Assembly: GCF_030063245.1 (NCBI RefSeq)
Contig: NZ_JASISR010000003.1
Location: 172,255 to 236,254 of the forward strand
Direction of reading: 5' to 3'
Length of the DNA: 64,000 nt
Source: Paenarthrobacter sp. PH39-S1
Lineage (GTDB): Bacteria > Actinomycetota > Actinomycetes > Actinomycetales > Micrococcaceae
Shown here: positions 33,210-45,055 of the stretch, in pieces
Position numbering within the stretch: the first letter of the stretch is position 1
Layout: each line of letters starts with the position of its first letter
The notes under the pieces: model-generated
The model's database searches: none
What the model was told of the DNA's origin: nothing
What the model saw: only the letters and a program-made list of their open reading frames with translations
Translations under genes and position numbers: made by a program

Positions 33210-34537
33210 AGCCGGTCCGCCTGTCCCTGACCGGTGACAGGTATTGGACCGGTGCAGCTGGCCGCCGGTACGGTGATTTCCCCGCGAGCCGCCTTCGCCG
33301 CGATATCGCGGCGGTACTGTGAGCCGTCCAGCTTGATCAGCGAGACGCCGTCGTAGGCCCGTTCGCGGGCCTCCTCCAGATCGATTCCCAAGGCAACCAC
33401 GGCGAGCACCCGGCCGCCCGCGCTGACGGTCTTGCCGTCGTCGTCCAGCGCCGTTCCGGCGTGCAGCACATGCACCTGCTCCAGGGCGTTGGCCTTGTTC
33501 AGGCCGCGGATCCTGTCGCCCATGCGCGGCGCGTCCGGGTAATTTTCGGACGCCAGGACGACGGCGACGGCACTGTCGGGCGACCAACGCAGGTCCTCGG
33601 CCTCGTCCAGTTGGCCGCGCGCGGCCGCCATCAGCAGGCCGCCCAGCGGCGTCTTCAGCCGGGCGAGCACAGCCTGCGTTTCCGGGTCCCCGAAACGCGC
33701 GTTGAACTCGATCACCCGCATCCCACGGCTGGTCAGCGCCAGCCCACAGTAGAGCACGCCCACGAAGGGAGTCCCGCGGCGGGCCATTTCATCGACGGTG
33801 GGCTGGGCCACGCGGGAGATGACCTCCTCGACCAGACCCGTTGGCGCCCAGTCCAGCGGCGAATAGGCCCCCATGCCGCCGGTGTTCGGGCCCTCGTCGC
33901 CATCGAAAATACGCTTGAAATCCTGTGCCGGGGCCAGCGGAACCACGCTTCGGCCGTCGGCGAGCACGAAGAGCGACACTTCGGGGCCGTCCAGGAACTC
34001 TTCGATGACCACCTCGCCGCCGGCGTCGAAGCAGCTCTGCGCGTGGGCCAGCGCTTCGGCACGGTCCGAGGTGACCACAACGCCCTTGCCCGCCGCGAGT
34101 CCGTCGTCCTTGACTACGAACGGGGCGCCAAAGGCATCGAGCGCGTCTGCGGCCTGCTCGGCATTGCTGGCGACCCGGGCCATCGCGGTTGGAACGCCCG
34201 CTTCGGCCATGACTTGCTTGGCAAACGCCTTGGACGCCTCCAGCCGGGCGGCCTCCTTGCCGGGGCCGAAAACGGGGATTCCGGCCGCGCGGACGGCATC
34301 GGCAACTCCCGCGGCCAGCGGTGCCTCGGGGCCGACGACGACCAGATCCACCGTCAGGCGGGTGGCCAAAGCCGTCACCGCTGCCGGGTCATTAGCGTCC
34401 ACGCTGTGTGTCGGCACCAGCTTGCCGATGCCGGCATTGCCGGGGGCAGCGTGAACCTCGGAAACGTTGGGGTCGCTGAGCAGGGAACGGACTATGGCAT
34501 GTTCGCGGCCACCGGGGCCAATCACGAGAACCTTCAC
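33206..34537 (-). CDS. purD: Phosphoribosylamine-glycine ligase (GAR synthetase)
   Basis: A 443-residue ATP-grasp enzyme catalysing the second step of purine synthesis. N-terminal MKVLVIGPGGREHAI, the ATP-grasp loop FVVKDDGLAAGKGVVVT, DEGPNTGGMGAYSPL, and the metal-binding FNARFGDPETQAVL are in order. It heads the leftward purD-purC operon. Upstream lies the divergent asparaginase gene 116 bases away. Confidence 0.95.
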   Translation of the reverse strand: MKVLVIGPGGREHAIVRSLLSDPNVSEVHAAPGNAGIGKLVPTHSVDANDPAAVTALATRLTVDLVVVGPEAPLAAGVADAVRAAGIPVFGPGKEAARLEASKAFAKQVMAEAGVPTAMARVASNAEQAADALDAFGAPFVVKDDGLAAGKGVVVTSDRAEALAHAQSCFDAGGEVVIEEFLDGPEVSLFVLADGRSVVPLAPAQDFKRIFDGDEGPNTGGMGAYSPLDWAPTGLVEEVISRVAQPTVDEMARRGTPFVGVLYCGLALTSRGMRVIEFNARFGDPETQAVLARLKTPLGGLLMAAARGQLDEAEDLRWSPDSAVAVVLASENYPDAPRMGDRIRGLNKANALEQVHVLHAGTALDDDGKTVSAGGRVLAVVALGIDLEEARERAYDGVSLIKLDGSQYRRDIAAKAARGEITVPAASCTGPIPVTGQGQADRL

Positions 34538-34653
34538 GCTTCAAGGGTACTTTGCCCCGACGGGCGGGGGCTCAACGTGCGCAGCGGGCGGTGTGGCAGC
34601 CCGTGACGGGACACAGGACCAGGAAACCCGCCGCTCCTGCATAGACTAAGCGG

Positions 34654-35658
34654 ATGCTGCAAACATTCTCCGCCGACGCCGCCGTCGAACTAGCCGTGCT
34701 CGAACGCAGCGGGTTTGTCGAATCCCGTCACATCGGCTCCGCCGTTGTCCTGGCTGGAGATGGTTCCGTTGTCACATCGCTGGGCGACATCTCCGGCCCG
34801 ATGTACCCGCGCTCATCGCTAAAGCCGCTGCAGGCCCTCGCTTCGATGCAGGCGGGCGTCCCGCTGCGGGGCGTCCAGGCTGCCATGGCCTGCGGCAGCC
34901 ACGTGGGCTCGCAGGAGCACAGGGACGTGGTGGAGGGGATGCTCCGGGCCGGCGGGATTACGGAGCAGGATCTCCGCTGCCCGGAGGATTGGCCGGAGGA
35001 CGCCCGGGCCTGGATCGAGACGATTCGTGCCGGAGGCGGCAAGAGCAAGATCGCGATGAACTGTTCCGGCAAACACGCCGCCTTCCTCTGGGCGTGCACC
35101 GAGAACGGCTGGGACCTGCGCTCCTATCTGGAGCCGAACCATCCCCTGCAGCAGCTGGTCCGCTCGGTGATCGAGGAATACACACAGGAATCGGTGGTGC
35201 ATACCGGCGTGGACGGCTGCGGAGCTCCCGTCACTGCGGTGTCACTGACCGGCCTGGCGAGGGCCTACTCCAAGCTGGCGAAGGCCCCGGCCGATAAGAA
35301 CGCAAATGCCCGTGCCGCCACCATCACCACATCGATGCTGGACTACCCGTGGGCGGTGCACGGCCGCGGCAAATCGGACACGGTGGTGATGGAGGAACTG
35401 GGAATTCTCACCAAACGCGGTGCCGAGGGCGTCCTGGCGATATCCACCCCCACAGGCGCCGCGGTGGCACTGAAAATGCTGGACGGAAACGGCCGCGCGG
35501 CAACATTGGTGGGGCTGACCTTGCTGGCCGCTGCGGGGGCGGTGGATGCCCGCGATGTGGCGCGCGTGCTGGAGCGCGTGGTCTCTCCCATTACGGGCGG
35601 CGGACGTCCGGTGGGCAGCCTGCGCCTGAGCTCGACCGTCAGCGCACTCTTGGATTAG
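34654..35658 (+). CDS. Asparaginase, Pfam Asparaginase_II (thermolabile type)
   Basis: A 334-residue protein of the RhizobiumAnsA-like asparaginase family, unrelated to the E. coli enzymes. Conserved blocks: GDISGPMYPRSSLKPLQAL, MACGSHVGSQEH, KIAMNCSGKHAAFL and VDGCGAPV. It would hydrolyse asparagine to aspartate and ammonia in the cytoplasm; no signal peptide is seen. Aspartate is a substrate of purC next to it, but a link is only speculative. Confidence 0.85.
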   Translation: MLQTFSADAAVELAVLERSGFVESRHIGSAVVLAGDGSVVTSLGDISGPMYPRSSLKPLQALASMQAGVPLRGVQAAMACGSHVGSQEHRDVVEGMLRAGGITEQDLRCPEDWPEDARAWIETIRAGGGKSKIAMNCSGKHAAFLWACTENGWDLRSYLEPNHPLQQLVRSVIEEYTQESVVHTGVDGCGAPVTAVSLTGLARAYSKLAKAPADKNANARAATITTSMLDYPWAVHGRGKSDTVVMEELGILTKRGAEGVLAISTPTGAAVALKMLDGNGRAATLVGLTLLAAAGAVDARDVARVLERVVSPITGGGRPVGSLRLSSTVSALLD

Positions 35659-35670
35659 CCGACTCATGCC

Positions 35671-35719
35671 TAGCCGGGCTGTTGGCTAGCCGGGCTGTTG
35701 GCCTAGCCGGGCTGTTGGA
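35671..35719. repeat. 16-bp tandem repeat, three copies
   Basis: TAGCCGGGCTGTTGGC occurs at 35671, 35687 and (last base changed) 35704, just after the asparaginase stop. Each copy contains an inverted AGCC/GGCT core. No coding role is seen. Confidence 0.85.
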
Positions 35720-35864
35720 TTAGCCGCGTTCAGGGGTTGGCCCGGCTTTTGAATCAACACAGCCGAAGCGGTGGAACACGGCCGACAAGTGGGGCGACAT
35801 GGCCCTTCGACAGCTTATTCCTGGGGCAGATCTTCCCCACTCGAGGGCGGAATGGAGTAACACG

Positions 35865-36218
35865 ATGGTCGCGAGGCGGCGGGTGGAGATTGTGGTTGGC
35901 CTGGCCGCCGTGGCGGCTTGGCAGGCCGGCCCGGTGGACCGCGGGACCTTGGCAACGGCAGTCCGCTACACGCTCGAAGAGGTGGCCGCCAGGGCGCCGG
36001 GGAATTCGGTGGAGGTCCGGGTGCCCCCGTTTGGAGTGGCCCAATGCGTAGCCGGACCCCGGCATACCCGCGGAACACCGCCCAATGTCGTTGAGTGCGA
36101 CGCCGACACCTGGCTGGGGATGGCCGCGGGCCGGCTGAGCTGGGCAGATGCCGTTGCCGCCGGGAACGTGGCCGCGTCAGGACTGCGGGCTGATCTGGCG
36201 GGTCTGCTCCCGCTCTGA
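35865..36218 (+). CDS. Sterol-carrier-family (SCP2-like) protein
   Basis: A 117-residue protein of the bacterial SCP-ortholog type found throughout actinobacteria: VARRRVEIVVGLAAVAAW at the start, VEVRVPPFGVAQCVAG in the middle and ECDADTWLGMAAGRLSWADAVAAGNVAASGLRADL at the end. Function unknown, possibly lipid or nucleotide binding. An ATG at 35799 would add 22 residues, but similarity begins at 35865, where GGAG lies nine bases upstream. It precedes a small membrane protein and purF in the same direction. Confidence 0.72.
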   Translation: MVARRRVEIVVGLAAVAAWQAGPVDRGTLATAVRYTLEEVAARAPGNSVEVRVPPFGVAQCVAGPRHTRGTPPNVVECDADTWLGMAAGRLSWADAVAAGNVAASGLRADLAGLLPL

Positions 36219-36298
36219 CCGTCGCCCGACTCATCCATCCGCCCGCACTGCCCGCCGCCCGCGGTGCAGGTGCCTCCAGCGCAGGTAGGCTTAAGACT

Positions 36299-36667
36299 AT
36301 GACTTCCCTGCCATCCAGCGAGCCGAACCGCAGCCAGCCGCACGCATCCGAGCCGGTCCAGGAGGCACCCGAGCGGCGGCGGGCCACCGTGCGCCGGGCG
36401 CCGAAGTTTGTCCCGTTCCTGGTGCTCGGCGCCCTGGTGGGCGTACTGGCCGCGGCGATAGTAGCCGTGGCCGGTCCCGGCAGCGCTGACTTCGACCGCA
36501 GCACGGTTTTCGGGTTCTTCGCCGTCCTGCTGGCCCTCCCGGGGGTGGCTTTGGGCGGCGTTCTGGCCCTGCTGCTGGACCGGGCCAGCATCCGCCGCAG
36601 CGAGCGGATTGTGCTCGAACGGGCGCCCGGTGACGACGCCGCTCCGGCCGCAGACCAGGCTCCGTGA
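36299..36667 (+). CDS. Conserved two-helix membrane protein, function unknown
   Basis: A 122-residue protein: a charged N-terminus (about 38 residues), helices at about 39-59 (FVPFLVLGALVGVLAAAIVAV) and 70-97 (TVFGFFAVLLALPGVALGGVLALLL), then a basic DRASIRRSERIVLE tail. This protein is a common neighbour of purF in Micrococcales. It is 33 bases from the purF start and probably cotranscribed. Confidence 0.75.
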   Translation: MTSLPSSEPNRSQPHASEPVQEAPERRRATVRRAPKFVPFLVLGALVGVLAAAIVAVAGPGSADFDRSTVFGFFAVLLALPGVALGGVLALLLDRASIRRSERIVLERAPGDDAAPAADQAP

Positions 36668-36700
36668 CCCCCTCCCGGCAATACGTGAGATAATTCTCTG

Positions 36701-38290
36701 GTGGCACGCGGAGACGGAAAACTTTCCCATGATCTTTTACCCGGTGAAAAAGGCCCCCAGGATGCCTGTGGCGTCTTTGGTGTTTGGGCACCCGGTGAAG
36801 AGGTCGCAAAACTAACCTATTACGGGCTGTATGCGCTACAGCACCGCGGACAAGAATCGGCCGGCATTGCCACCAGCGACGGCAACCGGATCAGCGTCTA
36901 CAAGGATATGGGCCTGGTGTCCCAGGTCTTCGATGAGACGACGCTTAATACGCTCACCGGGCACATCGCCGTCGGGCATTGCCGGTATTCCACCACCGGT
37001 TCGTCCAACTGGGCCAACGCACAGCCCACCCTGGGTGCCACCGCAACTGGTACCGTGGCGCTGGCCCATAACGGCAACCTAACCAACACCGCCGAGCTCT
37101 TTGACATGGTGCTCGAACGCCATGGCAAGCCGACGTCCGGCGAAATGGCGCAGGGCAATACGTCCGACACAGCGCTGGTCACCACCCTGCTCAAGGGCGA
37201 CGACGGCCGTTCCCTTGAGGACACCGCAATGGACCTGCTGCCGAAAATCCACGGCGCGTTCTGTTTCGTCTTCATGGATGAAGGCACCCTCTACGCCGCC
37301 CGCGATCCGCACGGCGTCCGGCCGCTGGTGCTCGGCCGGCTGCAGCGCGGCTGGGTGGTTGCCTCCGAGGGCGCCGCCTTGGCGACCGTGGGTGCAAGCT
37401 ACATCCGGGACATCGAGCCCGGCGAATTTATTGCCATTGACGAGGACGGCGTCCGGAGCCAGCGGTTCGCGCCGTCCACCCCGGCCGGCTGCGTCTTCGA
37501 ATACGTCTATCTGGCCCGGCCGGATGCCACGATTGCCGGCCGCTCGGTCTACGAATCCCGCGTGGAAATGGGCCGGCAGCTGGCCCGGGAAAACAGCTTC
37601 GATGCGGATATTGTGATTCCTGTGCCGGAGTCCGGAACGCCCGCCGCCGTCGGTTATGCGGAGGAATCCGGCATCCCGTTTGCGCACGGCTTCGTCAAGA
37701 ACGCCTATGTGGGGCGGACATTCATCCAACCCAGCGAGACGCTGCGCCAGCTCGGTATCCGGCTGAAACTCAATGCGCTGGAATCCGTCATCCGCGGCAA
37801 ACGCATTGTGGTGGTGGATGATTCGATCGTCCGCGGAAACACCCAGCGCGCCGTGGTCCGGATGCTCCGTGAGGCCGGCGCAGCCGAGGTGCATGTCAAG
37901 ATTTCTTCGCCGCCCGTGCGCTGGCCCTGTTTTTACGGCATTGACTTTGCCTCCCGCGCGGAGCTGATCGCCAACGGGGCCGCCATTGACGAGATCAGCA
38001 AGTCGATCGGCGCCGATTCACTGGCCTATATTTCCGAGGACGGCATGATCAATGCCACCCTGCAGCCGCGCGAGCGCCTCTGCACGGCCTGCTTCACGGG
38101 CGTCTACCCGATCAAACTGCCGACGGCGGACCGGCTCGGAAAGAATCTGCTGGAACGTACCGATCCGGCCGATGACACCACCTCCACCGGCTGCGACCCG
38201 GGGCCGGACGCCGAGCTTGAACCCCTGCTGACACCCAGCGACAGGCACACCGCCGGCGCGCACGATGACCAAAAGAAAGAGACAGTATGA
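36701..38290 (+). CDS. purF: Amidophosphoribosyltransferase
   Basis: A 529-residue enzyme for the first committed step of purine synthesis. A short propeptide precedes the N-terminal nucleophile C23 (DACGVFGVW), as in B. subtilis-type PurF. The glutaminase part shows LQHRGQESAGIA, GHCRYSTTG and AHNGNLTN; the phosphoribosyl part shows VPESGTPAAVGYAEESGIPF and the PRPP loop IVVVDDSIVRGNTQ. The Cys residues near PPVRWPCFYGID and ERLCTACF fit the iron-sulfur ligand set of this type. GTG start; the stop overlaps purM (ATGA). Confidence 0.95.
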   Translation: MARGDGKLSHDLLPGEKGPQDACGVFGVWAPGEEVAKLTYYGLYALQHRGQESAGIATSDGNRISVYKDMGLVSQVFDETTLNTLTGHIAVGHCRYSTTGSSNWANAQPTLGATATGTVALAHNGNLTNTAELFDMVLERHGKPTSGEMAQGNTSDTALVTTLLKGDDGRSLEDTAMDLLPKIHGAFCFVFMDEGTLYAARDPHGVRPLVLGRLQRGWVVASEGAALATVGASYIRDIEPGEFIAIDEDGVRSQRFAPSTPAGCVFEYVYLARPDATIAGRSVYESRVEMGRQLARENSFDADIVIPVPESGTPAAVGYAEESGIPFAHGFVKNAYVGRTFIQPSETLRQLGIRLKLNALESVIRGKRIVVVDDSIVRGNTQRAVVRMLREAGAAEVHVKISSPPVRWPCFYGIDFASRAELIANGAAIDEISKSIGADSLAYISEDGMINATLQPRERLCTACFTGVYPIKLPTADRLGKNLLERTDPADDTTSTGCDPGPDAELEPLLTPSDRHTAGAHDDQKKETV

Positions 38291-39441
38291 CTTCCGCTGG
38301 GCAGAACTGCGCACCGTCCGGCGCTGCCGGGATTACCTACGCCAGTGCAGGTGTCGACGTCGAGGCGGGCGACCGGGCCGTCGAACTGATGAAGGGCGCC
38401 GTCAAGGCGACGCATGGCCCCGAGGTGCTGGGCGGTGTGGGCGGCTTTGCCGGCCTGTACGACGTTTCCCGGCTGTTGACCTACACGAAGCCGCTGCTCG
38501 CCACCTCCACCGACGGTGTCGGCACCAAGGTCGCTATCGCCCAGGCCATGGACATCCACGACACGATTGGCTTCGATCTGGTCGGCATGGTGGTCGATGA
38601 CATCGTAGTGGTAGGCGCCGAGCCGCTGTTCATGACGGACTACATCGCCTGCGGCAAGGTGGTCCCCGAACGCATCGCGGACATCGTCCGCGGCATCGCC
38701 GCGGCCTGCGAGGTGGCCGGCACCGCGCTGGTGGGTGGCGAAACGGCCGAACACCCGGGGCTGTTGGGCGAAAGCGAGTACGACGTTGCCGGCGCGGCCA
38801 CCGGTGTGGTGGAAGCGGCTAATCTGTTGGGACCGGACCGCGTCCGCGCGGGCGACGTGGTGATCGGCATGGCCTCCTCAGGCCTGCACTCCAACGGCTA
38901 TTCACTGGTGCGCCGGGTGATTAATCATGCCGGCTGGGCACTGGACCGCCAGGTCTCGGAGCTCGGCCGCACGCTCGGCGAGGAGCTGTTGGAGCCGACG
39001 CGGGTTTATGCCGCGGACTGCCTGGACCTGGCCCGCTTTTTGCCCGTCGGATCCCCCGCCGGTGTGCATGGCTTCAGCCACATCACCGGCGGAGGATTGG
39101 CCGCGAACCTGGCCCGGGTGCTGCCGCAGGGCCTCGTCGCAACGGTGGACCGCTCCACCTGGAGCCTGCCGGCCATCTTCAAGCTCGTCGCGGAACTGGG
39201 CAACGTCCCGCTGGCCGATCTCGAGCGAACCCTGAATCTCGGCGTTGGCATGATCGCGATCGTTCCCGCCGAAGCCGCGGACGCCGCCGTCGCCCGTCTC
39301 ACCGAACGCGGACTGCCCGCCTGGATGATGGGCACTGTCTCCGCGCAGTCCGTGGACATGAACAGGACCGGCCCGGACTACGTCCAGGGAGCCAAGGGAG
39401 TCGACGGCGGCGCTGTCAGGCTGGTCAGCACCTACGCCTGA
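38287..39441 (+). CDS. purM: Phosphoribosylformylglycinamidine cyclo-ligase (AIR synthetase)
   Basis: A 384-residue enzyme that closes the imidazole ring in purine synthesis. Motifs: ITYASAGVDVEAGDRAVELMK, LLATSTDGVGTKVAIAQ, GFDLVGMVVDDIVVVGAEPLFMTDYIACGK, ALVGGETAEHPG and GLHSNGYSLVRRV. It is coupled to purF by a four-base overlap and ends the rightward purine operon. Confidence 0.95.
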   Translation: MTSAGQNCAPSGAAGITYASAGVDVEAGDRAVELMKGAVKATHGPEVLGGVGGFAGLYDVSRLLTYTKPLLATSTDGVGTKVAIAQAMDIHDTIGFDLVGMVVDDIVVVGAEPLFMTDYIACGKVVPERIADIVRGIAAACEVAGTALVGGETAEHPGLLGESEYDVAGAATGVVEAANLLGPDRVRAGDVVIGMASSGLHSNGYSLVRRVINHAGWALDRQVSELGRTLGEELLEPTRVYAADCLDLARFLPVGSPAGVHGFSHITGGGLAANLARVLPQGLVATVDRSTWSLPAIFKLVAELGNVPLADLERTLNLGVGMIAIVPAEAADAAVARLTERGLPAWMMGTVSAQSVDMNRTGPDYVQGAKGVDGGAVRLVSTYA

Positions 39442-39541
39442 CCACCAGAGCGGCCTGCGCCTGACACCCGAGCACCGTCCGCTTCTTCGTCGCTCCATCC
39501 ACCCCGTCATCCGCGGCTCCGGCCACCCCGTCATCCACCAC

Positions 39542-40327
39542 CTATGCGCCCATCCCCCCGGCCATGAGAGCGAAGACGGCGCCCTGCGGATCGCTGAACA
39601 CGCCCATTCTGCCGATCGTCGAAACATCGAACGGTGGAGCTATGACGTGACCGCCCAGCTCGGCAATCTTCGCGGCGGTCACGTCCACATCCGCCACGTT
39701 GAAATACACGGTCCAGTTGTTCGGCATTTCCGGCATCGGCTTAGCCAGCGCGCCGCCCACGCTCCGGCCACTGACCATCAGCTGGGTATAATCGCTCATG
39801 TCCCCGGCAGGTCCGGTCTCGGCTTCCAGCCCGACAACGGACCGGTAGAACGGCAGCACAGCCGCCACGTCGTCGACCTGGAGTTCATTCCAGATGACCG
39901 CGCCGGGCTCATTAACTACACTGGAACCGATCATCCCCTTGGCTTCCCACAGCCCCACCGGTGTTCCGGACGAATCGGTGGCGATGACCATGCGTCCGTT
40001 CCCCGGGACCTCGTCCGGCGGGAACATCAGTGATCCGCCTGCCTCCGTGACCCGCGCTGCGGCTTCGTCCACGTTGTCCACAGCCAAGTACGTGGTCCAG
40101 TTGGACGGGATCCCGGAAGCTGCCATCTCCGGCATTTGCTGCGACAGGCCGGCTACATTGCCGCTGTTTTTGGTCGCGAGGTAATACGTCATCTCCGGGC
40201 TCATCACATTGGCCGCATACTCCCAACCGAAGATTCCGGCGTAGAAAGCCCTGGCTCCGTCCACGTCGGTGCTGGAGAGGTCCACCCAGCAGGGGGTTCC
40301 TTGCGCATAGCTGGCTACCTTGGGCAT
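39542..40327 (-). CDS. VOC-superfamily (glyoxalase-like) protein with two domains
   Basis: A 261-residue protein made of two glyoxalase/bleomycin-resistance modules: residues 7-120 (TPCWVDLSSTDVDGARAFYAGIFGWEY) and 132-258 (GAVIWNELQVDDVAAVLPFYRSVVGLEA). It resembles actinobacterial 27-kDa antigen-type VOC proteins; substrate unknown. The frame is open to 40474, but similarity starts at MPKVASYAQGTPCW (ATG 40327), with GAAAGG upstream. Confidence 0.85.
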   Translation of the reverse strand: MPKVASYAQGTPCWVDLSSTDVDGARAFYAGIFGWEYAANVMSPEMTYYLATKNSGNVAGLSQQMPEMAASGIPSNWTTYLAVDNVDEAAARVTEAGGSLMFPPDEVPGNGRMVIATDSSGTPVGLWEAKGMIGSSVVNEPGAVIWNELQVDDVAAVLPFYRSVVGLEAETGPAGDMSDYTQLMVSGRSVGGALAKPMPEMPNNWTVYFNVADVDVTAAKIAELGGHVIAPPFDVSTIGRMGVFSDPQGAVFALMAGGMGA

Positions 40328-40558
40328 TGCAAAACCTTTCCGAGCGGATGTGAAAGTGCCGAAGAGGCACCCTCTGGTGTCCCGCACAGCAGCAGGCCGG
40401 CGGCGGTCCCAAAGCCATCCAAGCACTCCGACGTCCGGCTGGGAAGAGGTCCCGGACAGAAACCTTCCGGGCACAACAAATACCCCGCCTGGTCGGCCCG
40501 GTAACCGGAACCATCACATCTGGCAGGGTGTTGTTGCATCTCAGGCAGGTCTGCGGAC

Positions 40559-40792
40559 CTAGCCGATACGGCGGGTGTCCACCTCGTCGTCGTCCTCCGA
40601 AAACTTGTCCGCATACTTGTCCTCGTACGCCGAATAGTCCGGCTCTACGGGACTCTCCGTGTAGCGGCTGGAGGCACGCCTCTCGGTGGCCCCCAGTTCG
40701 CGCTGGAGCGCCGTGTAATCAGTGTTCGGGGAGTAATACTTGATGTCCCGAGCCTGCTTGGTTGCCTTAGCCTTTTGACGGCCGCGCCCCAT
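40559..40792 (-). CDS. DUF3073 protein
   Basis: A 77-residue charged protein, MGRGRQKAKATKQARDI at the start and YSPNTDY following, both defining DUF3073, an actinobacteria-restricted family. The C-terminal half is acidic (DKFSEDDDEVDTRRIG). Function unknown. GGGGGT lies upstream of the ATG. The region 40328-40558 between it and the VOC gene holds no clear feature. Confidence 0.88.
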   Translation of the reverse strand: MGRGRQKAKATKQARDIKYYSPNTDYTALQRELGATERRASSRYTESPVEPDYSAYEDKYADKFSEDDDEVDTRRIG

Positions 40793-41074
40793 GGCGTGAC
40801 CCCCTTTTGCACTCGGACCGGAGGTGGTCGCTCGGCTAAGAGCGAGGCCCCGGAATGTTTGGTCAATTTGTCGTAACTCTAGATTACATGCTTTCCCCCG
40901 TCTCCGTGCGCGCATGCGCCCTCGCATCTTCGGTAGAGTCGTTTTCAAGGGAACCGAGGCAGCGCCGGAAACAGGCGGTCGGCCGCAGGCACGACGTGAT
41001 CGCCGGCGGTTTTTCCTTGGCGACGGATGGCTGCGGATGGCAGCAGTGGACCGGCAGGAAAGGTGTTTTCTTCG

Positions 41075-42121
41075 ATGAGCAAGCAGGATGACGATCAGAC
41101 GGGGGCCGACCGGAGCGTGGGAGCGCGGAGCGGGAAGGCGCGCGGCGATGAGGGGCACGACGACGGCGGTACGGCGGTTCCGCCGACCCCTCCTTCCGTG
41201 CCGGAGCCGGCAGTGTCCGAAGACGCCAATATTCAGCTCGAAGAGCCGCACCTTGCTGCTGCCGAAATCAGTAGCGAGGTAGCGGAATCCACCTCGTTGA
41301 ATGAGGTGGAGGCCGAGGCCGCGCGGGTCGCCGAGGAAGCGCAGGCGACCGGAACCATGGTGGCCGGCAACGAGTGCAAGGCACCGCCGGCACCCGCTTT
41401 GCCCAGGGGTGATGCAGACAATCCGTGGAGCAAATCCGCGGCCGTCCCGGCCCACCCGGCTCCGGCCCACCCGGCCCCGGCCCACCCGGCTGCGGCCGGC
41501 ACCCGGTCAGGCAACCCGGCGGGTGGCAGCAACCCCAAGTTGTACATTATGATCGGCCTCGCGGTCATCGGCGTGCTGCTGATCATCGGAGCAATCTGGC
41601 TGATCGTCTCTCTCCTCAGCGGATCCCGGGATCAGGCCCCCGTATCGAGCGCGGCACAGACGTCTGCAGCGACGAACCCAGAAGCTTCCAGCGCGGTCAA
41701 CACCCCGAACCCGTCGCCGTCGGCCTCCCCTTCCCTCACCTCGACCCCGTCGCCGAACAACAACGGCGTGATCGCAACCAATGTTCCGCCGCTGAAGTGG
41801 GCGAAAGGCGATTGCCTGAAGAGTTTTCAGAGCGCCAGCCAAAATGCCGCCGTGGTGGATTGCACCGCTGCCCATTCCGCACAGCTGGTGGGGACCTACA
41901 CCTACCCGGCGGGTGCCGATTACCCCGGACTGGATGCCCTCAAAGCGAAGGCAACCGACACCTGCAATGCCGTCAAACTCTCCAGCGCCGCCAATAACTA
42001 CACCTACAAACCGAAGTCCGGATATCCGTCGGAAAGCACTTGGTCGAAGGGCGACCGCCGAGTGGACTGCATCATCGTGGACGATTCGGGCGAGAACATT
42101 AGGGAGTCCCTGCTGGGCTAG
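41075..42121 (+). CDS. Membrane protein with C-terminal septum-formation domain
   Basis: A 348-residue protein. Residues 1-155 are acidic and disordered-looking and contain an AHPAP triple repeat; one helix (about 159-186, LYIMIGLAVIGVLLIIGAIWLIVSLL) is followed by a Ser/Thr/Pro linker and a folded domain from about 240 (LKWAKGDCLKSF, VDCTAAHSAQLVGTY, VDCIIVDD). The domain fits the Septum_form family with four cysteines likely in two disulfides outside the cell. Start at 41075 has AGGAAAGG upstream. It converges on clpB with 16 bases between stops. Confidence 0.75.
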   Translation: MSKQDDDQTGADRSVGARSGKARGDEGHDDGGTAVPPTPPSVPEPAVSEDANIQLEEPHLAAAEISSEVAESTSLNEVEAEAARVAEEAQATGTMVAGNECKAPPAPALPRGDADNPWSKSAAVPAHPAPAHPAPAHPAAAGTRSGNPAGGSNPKLYIMIGLAVIGVLLIIGAIWLIVSLLSGSRDQAPVSSAAQTSAATNPEASSAVNTPNPSPSASPSLTSTPSPNNNGVIATNVPPLKWAKGDCLKSFQSASQNAAVVDCTAAHSAQLVGTYTYPAGADYPGLDALKAKATDTCNAVKLSSAANNYTYKPKSGYPSESTWSKGDRRVDCIIVDDSGENIRESLLG

Positions 42122-42137
42122 CCGGACCGCGGATGGG

Positions 42138-44765
<2,628 letters not shown>

Positions 44766-44825
44766 AGACAGCTCCTTTCAAAAGCGGCAATTCGACTGCG
44801 TCCAGGCGGACGCGCCATCTATTAA

Positions 44826-44846
44826 CTTGAGTGTACTACGCTCAAC
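44826..44846. promoter_or_regulatory. HAIR-type HspR operator upstream of clpB
   Basis: CTTGAGT-N7-GCTCAAC; the HAIR consensus is CTTGAGT-N7-ACTCAAG, so 12 of 14 fixed bases match. It lies 61 bases upstream of the clpB GTG, where HspR represses chaperone genes in Streptomyces and mycobacteria. Confidence 0.75.
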
Positions 44847-45055
44847 TTCAGAAAAAGTCCGCTGCTACCCATGATTGCCCACGGCGAAATCCCTGTCTAC
44901 GCCGGGCGCGGTCCGTCATCGGCCGGGCAGCAAATGCCCGATCCGGAAGTGAACGGGACAGGGGGTGAACGGGACAAACATGGGAAACAGAGGGACAGTG
45001 CCCTGCGGCTCAGTCGATGGAGGGAACGCTTCAGGCAACCGCTACCGTTGAGGGC

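Noticed and set aside
33210..33587. N-terminal extension of purC to 426 residues
   Set aside because: It is purD coding sequence in another frame; the GTGA overlap marks the real start.
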